A DNA stretch of 64,000 nucleotides from Brucella oryzae (GCA_012103035.1 JAAVLL010000005.1:1-64000), one strand, 5' to 3'; shown: positions 1 to 10,415, counted from the first letter of the stretch. Translations and numbers: made by a program. Notes: generated by a model not told the origin, from the sequence alone.

Positions 1-361
1 TGCGCGTCATCATGGCCCCGATCCTTTCGCCCGAGGCCGCGCGCAGATCGCGGCTTCAATCATGCATCAGGAGGATATTGCTACGAGCTTGCGTGACCAG
101 CTCGCATCCGTGATCGGATCGGGCAAGCCAGCGCCGAAGGTCGATCCGAAGAACTTCGACAACGCCGTGGTCGCAGCTATGCAACGCAATGTCGATTGGA
201 TGCGTCTCAATGGCGTTCCCGGAACCCCATTTTATCTCTATCGCACGAAGGAAGGTGCTCAGTTCGCCTTTGGCGCTCTCAATGATGCACAACTAGCAAC
301 CGCTCTCCCCGACGCGCAGCCAGCCGCTACCGCCAACAACGCCGGAACCGCCGCCCAATGA
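1..361 (+). CDS. DsbC/DsbG-like thiol:disulfide interchange protein, C-terminal part
   Basis: The 5' end lies outside the window. The readable C-terminus contains MAPILSPEA near the start, then a helical stretch and the motif GVPGTPFYLYR, which is the cis-proline strand of thioredoxin-fold DsbC/DsbG proteins. The catalytic CXXC would lie upstream of the window. A one-base frameshift near base 45 separates the two readable frames. The stop overlaps the next start (ATGA), so it is co-translated with the DotI gene. Periplasmic disulfide catalysts are common inside type IVB conjugation clusters, where they fold secretion-channel proteins; that role is inferred from position. Confidence 0.6.
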   Translation, partial: ARHHGPDPFARGRAQIAASIMHQEDIATSLRDQLASVIGSGKPAPKVDPKNFDNAVVAAMQRNVDWMRLNGVPGTPFYLYRTKEGAQFAFGALNDAQLATALPDAQPAATANNAGTAAQ

Positions 362-992
362 GCCAGAACGCCGATTACGGCCAGATCGAAACAATCCTCA
401 TGCGGGCGGACGTTTATCGGACCGCCTATCGTCGCATGAGCATCATCGCCCTTGCCTTGCTTGTCGTCGCCGTGATCGCCGTCCTGGCGGCGGTTAGCCT
501 CGCGTTGACAAGGCCGGAGCCGCGATATTTCGCAACGACAGCCGACGGGCGCATTCAGCCGCTCATACCGCTCGATCAACCACATTTGAGCGCCGCTGAG
601 ATAGCGACCTATGCGGCAGAAGCCGTCACCCGGTCCTTTACCTATTCATTCGCCACGTACCAGCAGGATTTTCAGGACGCGCAGCAGTATTTCACCAAGC
701 CGCAAGGCTGGAATTCATTCGTTGATGCTGTTCAGAAATCCGGAACGCTCGAACTTGTGAAAAACCGCCGTCTCAACACGACTGCGATCGCACAACGCGC
801 AGTTATCGTGCGTCAATATAATGGCGTCTACGAGTGGATCGTTCAGATGCCGGTACGCGTCACCTATCAGTCTGCATCGGAAGTGACAGGCCAAAATTTG
901 ATGGTCACGATCACCCTGCAGCGTTTGCAAAGCTATGAACACCCGCGCGGCGCGGCTATCTCCCGCTTCCTCGCGGCCCCGGAGGTGCTTGA
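358..992 (+). CDS. dotI: DotI/IcmL (TraM-like) type IVB conjugation protein
   Basis: About 211 residues: a short cytoplasmic N-terminus, one membrane helix at roughly residues 23-48 (IIALALLVVAVIAVLAAVSL), then a periplasmic domain. This is the layout of the DotI/IcmL/TraM inner-membrane component of Dot/Icm and IncI conjugation machines, and the following genes are DotH and DotG in the canonical order. The frame as sequenced runs on to about 1400, but the family ends here: with one base corrected around 970-980 the gene stops at TGA 990-992, overlapping the DotH start as TGATG. The extra tail is therefore treated as an artefact. Confidence 0.8.
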
Positions 993-2095
993 TGAGAATG
1001 TTCGCCGGCAATATCGCTTTTCTCCTTGCGCGAGTGGGTCCGCACTTGCTCAACAGGCTGCTCAGCCTGCGCAAACATACACGCCTCAACGCCAGAGGCC
1101 GCCGCCGAACTGCCTGTCCAACAGCCTCAGCAACAAGAGCAGGTATCTCAACCTGCCGACGAGCAGGAAACTCAAGGGCAAGGCCAACCTGCATACTCCA
1201 AATACGGCGAAGCAATGCCCGGACAGGCCGCGCAACGCCCCACGACAAGCCCCGAATGTCCCGATCATCGGCGCCCGCCGTCTGATGCAGTCACTTTCCG
1301 AACTGGACCGTCCTGACGCCAGAAGAGATTACGGCCTATGGCGCAACTGTTCAGTCGTTAATGCCGATGTCTCCGGAAATCATCCGCGATTATCGGCGTA
1401 GGGTCGATGAAAGCCAGAAGGCCGCGGCGATGCCGCCAAGCGGTTTCAGAGCACGGCCAATATCTGATTCCGTGCGTATGTCGCTCAAGTCGAATCAGGC
1501 GCTCCAAACCCTGTACACGACGCCAAACACGGTATCGGTAATGGCTTTCTACGACCGCACAGGCAAAGCATGGCCGATTGCCAGCTTTGTCGTTGGTCGA
1601 GCCGATTCTTTCAAGTCTATGCGCTGCAGGAAGGTTCGAACCAGATCGCAGTCACGCCGCTCGTGACGCACGGCTATTCGAACCTGATAATCTCGCTTGT
1701 CGAGGAAGATCGCCCGATCGTGATCAATCTCGAGACAAGCGATACCAAGACGCATTTCCGCCGTGACATCACCGTTGAGGGTACGGCCCAAATGCCGCGG
1801 TCTCGCCGACGGAAGTTTCCGTTAAAGAACCGCCTTCCAACGGGACGATGATGGCCTTCGCACAAGGTGCGGATCTACCAAGATCGGCAATCAAATTGCG
1901 GACATCTGACAGCAATGTTGAGGCCTGGCTTCTCGATGGAGCCTATTATCTCCGGACATCTGACACATACACCTCCCCGTCCCCACAAGCCATGCTGACG
2001 GGACCGGGAGGCGTCCATGCCGTGAAAATCAAGCCCTCCCCGTTGTGCTGATCTCGCGCAATGGCACGATTTCCAGAGTGAGGATTTCCCAATGA
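992..2095 (+). CDS. dotH: DotH/IcmK (TraN-like) outer-membrane conjugation protein, frameshifted
   Basis: Restored product of about 365 residues. It opens with a signal peptide (MRMFAGNIAFLLA, then GSALA-QQAAQ in another frame), followed by a Gln/Pro-rich linker and the conserved DotH domain: TPEEITAYGATVQ, MSPEIIRDYRRRVDE, YDRTGKAWPIASFVVG, NLIISLVEEDRPIVINL and AWLLDGAYYLRTSD. DotH forms the outer-membrane ring of the type IVB transporter with DotC and DotD. At least five frame changes occur (near 1030, 1085, 1260, 1600 and 1800), all with conserved sequence on both sides. The C-terminus SRNGTISRVRISQ ends at TGA 2093-2095, overlapping the DotG start. Confidence 0.78.
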
Positions 2096-3375
2096 GCGAC
2101 GCAAGCGACGAAAACGCTAAGAATTCGGCCGAGCGCGAGGACGCCGCTCCGGACCTGGCCGGTGCAGCAACCGTCAACCGTTCGGGCCGCAAACGCGGAT
2201 CACGAGTTCAGACCTACGTCGTAATCGGTTTGCTCGCCTCAGCCGTCGGCTATGTCGGCTACTCCATGTTCAAGCAAAGCGACCTTGCACCATCCGTATT
2301 TCGCGTGGCCCCAATGTCGATGCTACGCCAGCCGGACAGCAGCAGGCCGATTCCGAACGGTATCAGCAATCGCTTGATGCGGTTAACCAGCAGGGCGCGC
2401 AAACGGCTGATCAAAGCGGGGGCAGCTTCCTCGCTACGCCAGACGAACCGTTGCGCAATATTGACGATATTCGCGACGTCACGAAGAGCCCTACCCTCGC
2501 CAACGTCCGGTGGCTCCTGCCAACGAAGTTCCGACGCAGCGGGTTGAGAATTTCACTCCTGACCGCCGACAGGCCATGACCCCGGATGACTACAGTGACA
2601 TAAATACGCTTGCCGGTGCGATGGCCGCCCAAGCTGCAAGCTTAGCGTCGCAATGGTCTCCCAAGGGATCAGTTAATACGATCGTTCTCAATCAGACGCT
2701 CTACAAGTCGCCCGAACAGCGACAGGCCGAGGCCGAGGCAGCACGACAGGCCGCCCTTTCTGGCAATGGTGGCGTTGTCGACGGCGCAAACATGCTGATC
2801 AAAGCCGGTCAGATCCTCTTTGCACGCACCGTCAATGCGTCCGACTCCGATACGCCCGGTCCCGTCGTCGCCGAGATATTCCAAAAGGCCCTCTCTATCG
2901 CGCTCGAATGCTCGGGTCATTTCAGCAAAACCGCAACACGAACGCATTGATTGTCGAATTCAGCCGCCTTGTGATGGCCGATGGCACGGAAGTACCGATC
3001 TCGGCATATGCCGTTGATGGTGCCAAAGGCTCCATCGCCGTCAAATCAGACGTAGATCATCGGTGGCTTGCCCGCTACGGGCCGCGACTTGCCGGTGCCT
3101 TCATTTCCGGCCTTGGCGAAACCATGTCGCGCCCAAGCCAGGAAATCATCATTGGCAATAACTCCACGACTGTCGTTGATCGCGAAACCGAGCTGAAGGA
3201 CGCGCTATATGCCGGCGCTGGCCGTGTTGGCGATCAGCTCGCCAGCGAAATCGAGGACATGGCCCCGAGTGGACCGCTCGTCAAGCTTGGCAGCGGCTAC
3301 ACCATTGGCGTCCTATTCATGCAGGGCGTACCCAACGTTCAGGCCACGCTTAATTCGGTTGCTACGCGATGGTGA
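2092..3375 (+). CDS. dotG: DotG/IcmE (TraO-like) conjugation channel protein, frameshifted
   Basis: About 427 residues when restored. A cytoplasmic N-terminus is followed by one membrane helix (TYVVIGLLASAVGYVGYSMF, about residues 42-61), a Gln-rich linker, and the TrbI/VirB10-like C-terminal domain with AGQILFARTVNA, SDTPGPVVAEI, RLVMADGTEVPISAYAVDGA and GYTIGVLFMQGV. DotG spans inner and outer membranes and forms the central channel. Unlike Legionella DotG it has no long pentapeptide-like repeat region, as expected for plasmid-borne TraO types. Frame changes lie near 2300, 2510 and 2905. The start overlaps the DotH stop. Confidence 0.8.
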
Positions 3376-3780
3376 ACAGGAATTCGAAGACGGCAACCGC
3401 TTCAAAGAAAGGTCCATTGGCGCGACTCCATGCGAGAACCCCGTCTCATGATCTTTGATGCCCGCCTGGTCTTCTTTTTCCTGCTTCTGGCGGTCCATCT
3501 TGCGGTCTGGACCGCCGTTCTTCTCCTGGCAGCAATGCTTGTGTTCTGGCTCGTTGAACGGGCTGGATATCGTTTCCCGAGTGCTCTCAGGACGATCAGG
3601 GCCACCTTTGCGGGTCATAGGAGGCCGGCGTTCTATCAGAGACGTTATCGCGAAGCCGTAGACTACGGATTCGAATATCGCCGCTCCTCCCTCCCCGATA
3701 CCCGCTCAGAAGGCTCCGGCAGTAACGGGCCCGAACCTGTCGAGACACAGGCGGGCAGTCTCCCATTAGCCGCTGAATAA
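3369..3780 (+). CDS. icmT: IcmT (TraK-like) type IVB membrane protein
   Basis: Small membrane protein. The stretch VHWRDSMREPRLMIFDAR followed by a hydrophobic helix pair (LVFFFLLLAVHLAVWTAVLL, LAAMLVFWLVERAGYRFP) and RTIRATFAGHRRPAF matches the IcmT family pattern (HWR...R.P..F..DAR...H...T...ER.G...R..R...G.R). The ATG at 3369 overlaps the DotG stop and is the likely start, with one frameshift before the VHWRDS segment; ATG 3430 is the in-frame alternative. It is the last gene of the conjugation operon: a terminator hairpin spans its stop codon. Confidence 0.7.
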
Positions 3781-3793
3781 GCGGCTATTTTTA
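3767..3793 (+). terminator. Rho-independent terminator of the dot/icm operon
   Basis: Perfect 8-bp stem TAGCCGCT / AGCGGCTA with a 5-nt loop, followed by TTTTTA. The stem overlaps the IcmT stop codon (3778-3780). Confidence 0.85.
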
Positions 3794-3999
3794 CTTCGCA
3801 TTCACTTCCCAATGGAATATATAAGCAAAACGTTTTCCATAGGTTTTAAATAGGTATACCATAATAAAACCTTTGCGAAACGTAGGAATTGCGTTTACCA
3901 TCCGTTCATAATCCAATGATAAAACCGATAGTGAAGACATTCGCATGGTTTCGGATGCGTCCACTATCCGAATAGCAAATAGATACGGAAGATGATCGT
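3794..3999. other. AT-rich intergenic region upstream of parA
   Basis: About 200 bases with much lower GC than the surroundings and no ORF. It separates the terminator from the ParA gene and should hold the parA promoter and perhaps the partition site. Short A/T-rich repeats are visible (for example ATAAAACC at two places) but no clear iteron series. Confidence 0.5.
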
Positions 4000-4667
4000 A
4001 TGGCTGTCGTTTCCTTCATGACCACCAAAGGCGGCGGTGGAAAACCACAAGCGCCACGCTTTTGCGACCGTACTCGCAGAGCAGGGCGCTTCGGTATGCA
4101 TGATCGACGCCGACCCCAATCAGCCGCTTGTCGGTTGGGCCACAGAGGCGGTTCATCCCAAATCGTTGACGGTGATCGGCGATGTACATGAGGACAACAT
4201 CATCGAGACGATCGAAGAACAATCCGCCAAGCATATGTTTGTGGTTGTCGATCTCGAAGGCTCGGCAAACCTATCGACCGGCTACGCGCTGACCCAAAGC
4301 GATCTGATACTTATCCCGTTGCAGCCGTCCAAACTCGATGCCAACGAAGCGGCCAAAACCCTGAAGTTCATCCTCAGACAGGGTAAAAGCAGTGGGAAGA
4401 CAATGCCTGCACGAGTATTTTGGGCTCGCACGCCAGCCGCATATATTACGCGCAGCGCTCGCGATATCGGCTCGCAATTCGAGGAAGCAGGAATCGGCTT
4501 TCTCGAAACCAGCTTGATCGAACGAGAAGCCTTCAGGGGCATCTTCAACTACGGCAGGACACTGGAGAACCTGACCGAAGATCAGGTTCCCTCACTTGAA
4601 GGCTCGGGCTAACGCCGCCGCGTTCACCGGTGAAATCATCGCCTTGCTGAAGGAGCACCGCACATGA
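4000..4667 (+). CDS. parA: ParA-family partition ATPase
   Basis: Walker-type ATPase for plasmid segregation. It starts MAVVSFMTTKGGGGK (deviant Walker A), continues LAEQGASVCMIDADPNQPL (Walker A') and FVVVDLEGSANLS (Walker B), and ends KARANAAAFTGEIIALLKEH. Two missing bases in homopolymers, one in the A-run at about 4042-4045 and one near 4060, break the P-loop region; a third change near 4590 hides the true C-terminus. The restored gene ends at TGA 4665-4667 and overlaps the next start as ATGA, marking a two-gene partition operon. No repABC genes are adjacent, so this is a stand-alone ParA system. Confidence 0.82.
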
Positions 4668-5112
4668 GCACGCACAATATTCGCCTTGATCTGGATGAGT
4701 TTAAACCAGAGGCCAAGAAGGCCGATCCTGCTGCAAAGGCGTCCGTGGAAAAGCTTGCCGAGGCAACCGGTTTCAAGACGCGTCATGCACCGGAACAGAC
4801 CCGCAATGAGCCGAAACCTTCCCCGAAACCCGACTCCTACCTGCACCGGCCGCCCCGGTAGCGCCAGTAGCATCAGAAGGAGAGGGCGAAGCACGTCGCC
4901 GTGGTAGAAAACGGACCACCAATCGTAACACTCCCTTTGCCGTGAAGCTGAAGGTCGAGACGAACAACCTGATCTATGAGTTTGCCGACCGCCTCGAATG
5001 CAACGCGATTGCCGAGGTCCTGGAACTGGCACTTGGCGCACTTCAGAAAGAACTTGACGAGGGCATAGACCCTCGAGCTCGCGCGGCCGAACAGGCGGCC
5101 GCCCAGGGCTAA
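4664..5112 (+). CDS. Partition partner / stability protein (small DNA-binding type)
   Basis: About 149 residues, translationally coupled to parA. Acidic/Ala-rich N-terminus, Pro-rich middle (frame change near 4845), a basic patch ARRRGRKRTTNRNTPF, then a short beta-strand/helix unit (AVKLKVETNNLIYEFADRLE followed by CNAIAEVLELALGALQKELD) that resembles a ribbon-helix-helix DNA-binding domain. By position it is the centromere-binding partner of ParA. The fold is inferred from residue pattern only. Confidence 0.6.
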
Positions 5113-5485
5113 TGCCCGGCGGCCGGGTAGGGAGGGCTGGCAAGCGTTTGCGAACGCGGTTAGCAGCCCCAGGCTTTCGCGGCGGATCTATGCCCGGCGC
5201 GCTGCGCTCGCCGGGCTTCTGATCGCCGCGACGCTGTTCCTACTCCTCCTGCAGGGACATATCGGGACTGCCATGACAATTCCGGTCATTTTCATAGGGC
5301 TGTGCTTTGCAGCCCTGTTTACCGGCCCTCTTGCGGAAATAGTCGCCATATGGTCGCGAAACACGTTCTACACGTCCAGAAGCGGTCAATGGATCGTCTT
5401 TCCACTGACCTTTGCTATCTCTCCCATTCTGGCGCCGGTCGTGCTCGCCGTTTCGACTGTGCAATTCCTCAAATCGACGTCCTGA
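5112..5485 (+). CDS. Small membrane protein of unknown function
   Basis: ATG at 5112 overlaps the preceding stop (TAATG). After one frameshift near 5130 the product reads GWQAFANAVSSPRLSRRIYA and then three hydrophobic segments: ALAGLLIAATLFLLLL, MTIPVIFIGLCFAALF and VFPLTFAISPILAPVVLAV. About 124 residues. No family recognised. Location after the partition pair suggests a plasmid transfer or maintenance accessory protein, but nothing in the sequence decides this. Confidence 0.5.
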
Positions 5486-5592
5486 TCCAGAGTAAAGCCT
5501 AGTGGCAATGAGAGGTCGTGTGAATTGGACGCTTTCATATCGAATGATAGGATCTGATGAACGAAGATGATCAACGAGAACTGGAGGGATTA

Positions 5593-5906
5593 ATGCTGGT
5601 TGACGATCGAAACTTGTTACGAATTGCTGGATATGCTGCTGCTACGGCTTTCGTGGGTGCTGCGTCACTCGGATTTCATAAACCTTTTTGAGTTGGTTTG
5701 CGCTTTTGGCTGTGGCTATCGTCGGCGGGCTATTGAGCTATGCGCCTGGTCTGGTCCACCGTTTGCGATTTCAGGAAGCGTCCAGCATAGTTTTGGTGAG
5801 CGCTCTTGCAACAGTGATGGGTGAGGGCCTTTGGCTGGAAATTTTTGGTAAGCGGGGCAAATTTGGTGGCCAAGACCCTGTTTCTGATTCAAGTCAGAAA
5901 AATTAA
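5593..5906 (+). CDS. Small two-helix membrane protein, hypothetical
   Basis: Starts MLVDDRNLLRIAGYAAATAF and continues, after a missing T in a five-T run near 5687, with SWFALLAVAIVGGLLSYAPG and SSIVLVSALATVMGEGLWLE, ending SDSSQKN. About 104 residues with three hydrophobic stretches and a charged tail. GGAG lies 5' of the start. No family recognised. GC is lower than its neighbours. Confidence 0.45.
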
Positions 5907-6001
5907 ACACTGTGCATATCGTGAGTTCCGCATCGATATTTCATGGCTATGGGATTCCTGATTTTGGCAAATCATGATTCTCTTTTGCGATGCCGAAGAG
6001 A

Positions 6002-7660
6002 ATGCTTCCCTCGCCCAAGCATGCTGACACGCTTTCACTGAACGCGTTGCGCAGTCTGGTCACGGGTTTGGTTGAGAAAACCGAACGTGCAGAGGCTCGG
6101 CGAAAAACTGGAAGCTGAGAATACAGCACTCCGTAAGGAGAATGCCGAGCTCCGTCTGGAAAACACCCGGCTTAAAGTTGAGAACCAACTCCTTCGCGAT
6201 GAAATTGCGCGACTGAAAAACCTGCCGCCACGGCCGCCGTTCAAACCGTCGGGCATGGATAAGGCAACGGACGCGAAAGCTCAGGACAAGCAGGCGGGCA
6301 AGAAGAAGCCGCGTGGACCGAAACTGGATGTCGAGCGCGTTGATCGGGATGTGGTTCTTCATGCCCGTGTTCCGGACGGTTCACGCTTCAAGGGCTACAA
6401 GAGCTATTACGTGCGCGATATAGTTTTGCGCGCTGAGGTTATTCACTACCGGCGCGAATGCTGGGTTGCTCGAACGGTAAGACTATTCTTGCGCCGTTAC
6501 CTGCCGGAATCGTCGGTGGTTATGGCCCAAACCTCAGGCGGCTCTGCCTGATGCTGCATGCGCAAGGTCAGGTCACAGCGCAACGGTTGTCGACCCTGCT
6601 TAATGACATCGGCATGGACATCTCCAAACGCCAGGTTGTGCGTTTGCTCACCAAGGGGCTGGATGGCTTTGTTGCTGAGGATGCTGCCGTTCTGCATGCT
6701 GGCCTGGTGTCGGAAGCCTATGTAACGGTCGATGACACCGGGGCCCGTCATGCGCGTGATAACTTCTATACCACCCATATTGGCGGCGAGCATTTTACCG
6801 TCTTTCGCACCACGAAAACAAAATCCCGCCTGAACTTCCTGTCGCTCTTGCGCGGCAATTATCAGGATTATGTGCTTAACGATGCTACTTCTGATTATCT
6901 GAAGACGCGACATGGCGTGGATCCGACAGTCATCGCCAGGCTGCAAACACGCACGCCTCAACGCTTTAGCAACCAGGTCCCCTTTCTGGAACACCTGGCG
7001 CAAAAGGTGTCGACATCTTCGATAAGGACATGGTTCGGGTCGTCGCGGAAGCGGGCATCTGGGGTTCTGTTCGCCACCACGGCCTGCTGGGCAATGCCGT
7101 CATTATCTCCGACGATGCCGGCCAGTTCCGGGTTGGCAATCATGCGCTGTGCTGGGTGCATGCGGGCGGCTGCTGCAAAGCTGATGCCGGCGACGCCACA
7201 GCACGTCCGGTGGGTGGAAAATATACGCGATCTCATTTGGAGCTTCTACAAGGCGCTCAAGGCATTCAGGCAGAAGAGCCCCTCACCAGGATCAATCAGC
7301 GCTTTCCGGCAACGGTTTGACCGCATCTTCTCTATCCGGACGGGTTGTATGGAGCTGGACAAGCTGTTGGCACGCCTGCTACGCCGCAAGGAAGAACTGC
7401 TCAAGGTTCTCGAACGCCCGGAAATTCCGTTGCACACCAACGCCTCCGAGAACGATCTGCGCAGTTGCGTCACCAAACGCAAAATCTCGGGTGGCACCAT
7501 GAGCAACGATGGACGCATTGCCCGCGATACCATGCTGGGCCTTATGAAGACCTGCAAAAGCTTCGGCTTTCCTTCTGGCATTATCTCGGCGACCGGCGGT
7601 ATATCCAGTCAACAAACAGCCATTCCGGAGCTTGCAGGCCTCATTATCGCCAAAGCCTGA
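6002..7660 (+). CDS. IS66-like family transposase, frameshifted
   Basis: Restored length about 550 residues. It starts MLPSPKHADTLSLNALRSLV, then a leucine-zipper-like coiled coil (LEAENTALRKENAELRLENT), the linker LPPRPPFKPSGM, a beta-rich segment, and the DDE catalytic core with VTVDDTGARHARDNFYTTHI, IISDDAGQFRVGNHALCWVH and the terminal ENDLRSCVTKRKISGG region typical of IS66-type TnpC. Frame changes near 6108, 6465, 7020 and 7180. No companion TnpA/TnpB genes are next to it, and clear terminal inverted repeats were not found, so the element boundaries are open. It may be inactive or merely mis-sequenced. Confidence 0.72.
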
Positions 7661-7666
7661 TCCCAC

Positions 7667-8021
7667 TTACTTCCGACTGTCAGGCTTTGAGAATGGCACC
7701 ACCCGACCTGCTCTTGTTGGTGCTTCATCCATAATATGACCACCCGTCAAGCTCAGTAATGACGGTGAAACATTCCACTGTTTGTCGTCATCCGTGTGCA
7801 CCGTCACCGTCTTGCGATTGCGACGAATAACAAAGCCTCGAACCATCGTACCATCTGGCCCTTCAAACATCACGCCACTGCCGATCTTAATCTCCTGCAG
7901 CACAGCGGCTGTCTTTTGTTGATGGAGAAACTGCAATCGCTCAACGATGTGCCGGTTCAATTCCATCAGCGTGGCTTCATCAAGACTATCAATATCGAGC
8001 TCGGTAATCAGTCTTCTTCAT
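7667..8021 (-). CDS. Hypothetical protein with small beta-barrel-like core
   Basis: The unbroken part starts MELNRHIVERLQFLHQQKTA. An upstream start MKKT plus ITELDIDSLDEATL joins in after one frame change near 8010, giving about 117 residues. The core KIGSGVMFEGPDGTMVRGFV ... RNRKTVTVHTDDDKQWNVSP is a short run of strands like an SH3/KOW-type barrel, seen in alphaproteobacterial proteins that end after a W.V.PSLL motif. Function unknown. It converges with the transposase, 6 bases from its stop. Confidence 0.55.
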
Positions 8022-8566
8022 CGTGCAATCTATACGACCTTCTTGGGCAAAAGGAATTATGGTAGATTGCAACTCACCGTGCAACTGCACAACAAAATGG
8101 CACCGCCAACGGATATGCCCGCTTACAATTTTTGCCGGTTGATGCGGTTTTTGCGCACAGTTTAGACCGCTGATATTTCATGCAGAATTATGCGATTTGG
8201 AACCTAACGGCCGGTTTGCTTGCGTTACTGGATATATGAGTTTCCGTTTTGAGAAGGCGACTTAGGGAAGCGTGAGGTATTGCAGGATTGTGTGCGTCTG
8301 CCTATGGCACCGCCGCCCTATTCGCCGGTTTCACCGGCTCACCGAACCATCCGTGCCGTTTGCCAGCCTTCGCAACGGCGTTTCCGGTCTTTGCTCCGCA
8401 AGCCCGTCTCTTGCCTGCTTCGTCAAGGCTCCCGGCACGTCCGTTTCGGCCCATGCGGGTGACGACCGGACTGACGCGGCGATGCCATCGCTTCGCTCAT
8501 GCCATCGCAGAATAAAAGTCGGCCGTAGGCCGTCCTATTCGCGTCAACGCGAAAAGGATGCTCATC
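8022..8566. other. Non-coding stretch, no supported gene
   Basis: About 545 bases with only short overlapping ORFs that look like shadows. GC rises sharply after 8270. Nothing recognisable; it may hold the promoter for the gene at 7667-8021 (minus strand) and leader sequence for the downstream genes. Confidence 0.4.
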
Positions 8567-8771
8567 ATGCATATGAGAAGGCTTGTTCAACTGGCGATGT
8601 CCGGCGTCTTGGTTCTTGGCTCGTTCGCTTTCGCTGAAGAACCGGACTGGACCGGACGCTCACAACAGGAACGAGAGGCCGATAGTTCGGACTCCGGCAC
8701 GAAAACCCCGAGGATCGACAGAGCAACCGCCTGTTCTCCCGCCGCCAGCCTCGCCAAGATCGCCCAAATAA
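8567..8771 (+). CDS. Possible small exported protein
   Basis: ATG codons at 8558, 8567 and 8573 open a frame beginning MRRLVQLAMSGVLVLGSFAFA-EEPDW, a good Sec signal peptide with cleavage after AFA. The mature part is short, charged and hydrophilic. The frame as sequenced runs on through GC-rich structured DNA to 9166, which is unlikely to be coding; a frameshift would end the gene near 8771. The end coordinate is therefore a guess. Confidence 0.35.
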
Positions 8772-8845
8772 TCAGGAACGGAGAGCCGCGTTGCGGCTCT
8801 TGCTTGTTTGTCTCGAGGGGAGAGATCGGCCGCCGGTCTCTCCCC

Positions 8846-9007
8846 GCAACAGGCAAAACCGGTTTCCCCGTCCTTCCGCGGGCGAGCTCGCCGGCGTTGC
8901 CGGCGAACTCCCCTGTGCAGGACCAGGTGCGCGGATTTTGCGCGTCCGCGCGGATCCTCGCAACCTGTCCCTTCGGGCGGGTGATCCCCTCCGGTTTTGC
9001 CTGTTGC
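8846..9007. repeat. Long-range inverted repeat in structured leader
   Basis: A perfect 17-bp inverted repeat, GCAACAGGCAAAACCGG at 8846-8862 and its complement at 8991-9007, encloses 128 bases rich in local palindromes (GGCGAGCTCGCC, GCCGGC twice). A 9-bp hairpin GGGGAGAGA / TCTCTCCCC lies just 5'. The block ends about 100 bases before the methyltransferase start, suggesting a folded 5' leader or a protein-binding site. Confidence 0.6.
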
Positions 9008-9108
9008 CCCTCTCTCCGGTCGGATCGCCGACTGCTCGGGAGCAGGAGCCGGGCTCCTGCCCTCACCGGGACAGGAAGACCGCTTCGCGGATCAGGAGAG
9101 AAAACACC

Positions 9109-9929
9109 ATGGCGAAACTCAGCAAAGCACAGCGCAAGGCCCATGCCGAGGCAGAGGCGATCCTGACAAAGGACCGCCTGACCGAGGACGAAAAGGATTT
9201 TGTTTTCCAGAACTGGCATGAGGGCGCAAACTTTGAGACCGGCGCGGCTGGCGCATTCTTCACGCCGTGGGACATGGCAGCAGATTTCCAGATCGATACG
9301 CGCAGCGGCGCGTGATCGACCTTTGCGCAGGCATCGGCATTTTGAGCTATTTCATCCATCATCGCAGCCTGTGGGGCGGCGGTAGGGGCCGATATCACAT
9401 GCGTTGAGATCAACCCCGTTATGTGGAGATCGGGCGCAAACTCTTGCCGGAGGCCCGTTGGATCAATGCCGATGTTTTCGACTGGCGCGAGCTTGATCTA
9501 GGCCACTACGATTGCGCCATAGGGAACCCGCCGTTCGGGAGGGTGAAGCGGCAGGGGAATGGCCCGCGTTATCGCGGTCAGGACTTCGAGCTTCACGTTA
9601 TCGATATCGCTTCTGAGCTTGCCGACTATGGCGCTTTCATCGTGCCGCAGCAGTCCGCCAGCTTTCGCTATTCCGGAACGCAGCTTTACCAACGTCTTGA
9701 GAAGGGGCGCGGCGTCGATTTCGAGCGTCAGACCGGCCTTGAAATGATGGGCGGCGCAGGTATCGACACGGCTTTTATCAAGACAAATGGAAGGACGTTG
9801 CCCCTCTGCGAGATCGTTTGCATTGAATTTGCCGAATGCCGCGAACGCATGAAGGCCGAACGTGACCGGATCGCCGCCCGACCCATGCCGCAAATAATGC
9901 GGCAGGCCGAGCAACTGGCCTTGCTGTGA
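9109..9929 (+). CDS. Orphan N6-adenine DNA methyltransferase
   Basis: Starts MAKLSKAQRKAHAEAEAIL (SD AGGAG at 9092). It contains FFTPWDMAADF, the SAM-binding motif VIDLCAGIGILSYF and the catalytic motif IV NPPFG (about 9527-9541), followed by a target-recognition-poor C-terminus. About 272 residues when two frame changes near 9315 and 9400 are repaired. No restriction enzyme gene is adjacent. Methyltransferases of this kind are frequent on rhizobial plasmids and are taken to protect transferring DNA or modify plasmid sites; that role is inference. Confidence 0.75.
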
Positions 9930-9942
9930 GGGAGATCGGGCA

Positions 9943-10194
9943 ATGTCGAAAATAAGCATCAGCCTTCTGGAAGGCTACCACATCACAGCAACCGACAAGC
10001 GCCATATCGCGGCGATTGTCGAACGAGGTTGGCGCGAGGGCGTAACCCGTCAGCGCCGATACAAGATCACGGAGAGGACCGGCGATATAGTTCGCCTTGT
10101 GATCGAGCGGAGCGAAAGGGACATGCACGGACGGCCCACGACCCGGCGCAGCAAGGTTGTCATCAGGATCAGGGAAGGGCAGGGGCATGCGTGA
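9943..10194 (+). CDS. Hypothetical protein
   Basis: Intact 83-residue ORF, strongly basic (RTGDIVRLVIERSERDMHGR, RRSKVVIRIREG), with an SD GGGAGAT just upstream of the start. It sits 13 bases after the methyltransferase and its stop overlaps the next GTG start, so the three form an operon. No family recognised; the alternating strand pattern suggests a small beta protein. Confidence 0.55.
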   Translation: MSKISISLLEGYHITATDKRHIAAIVERGWREGVTRQRRYKITERTGDIVRLVIERSERDMHGRPTTRRSKVVIRIREGQGHA

Positions 10195-10415
10195 GCGGGA
10201 TAGTGTCACGGTATTTGATACCCCTCAAATCTAGGGGAAGTTTCACCGTGTCGATTTTGAAGGAGATCGACCCCGAAACTGTCAAGGTGCGCGTCTGGTA
10301 CGGGCGCGCAACGCCGAGCGGTTGGGAGCCTTGGAAAGATTGGGACGGCTACACCTTTCAAACGCGCCGCGATCTTCTCGCTAATAAGCGTGTCATGCGC
10401 TTGCGCAAGCCTTGA
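10191..10415 (+). CDS. Hypothetical protein
   Basis: GTG start at 10191 overlapping the previous stop (GTGA); an internal GTG at 10248 is an alternative. Readable product about 74 residues with KEIDPETVKVRVWYGRATPS and WEPWKDWDGYTFQTRRDLL. Aromatic-rich, no family recognised. Coupled to the two upstream genes by overlap. Confidence 0.5.
   Translation: MSGIVSRYLIPLKSRGSFTVSILKEIDPETVKVRVWYGRATPSGWEPWKDWDGYTFQTRRDLLANKRVMRLRKP

Noticed and set aside
358..1401. 347-residue DotI extension
   Set aside because: Residues after about 205 do not match the family and overlap the DotH signal peptide; a frameshift has hidden the natural stop at 990-992.
4000..5112. repABC-type replication origin at the ParA gene
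   Set aside because: No RepC-like protein or RepB-type gene follows, and the partner is a small non-ParB protein.
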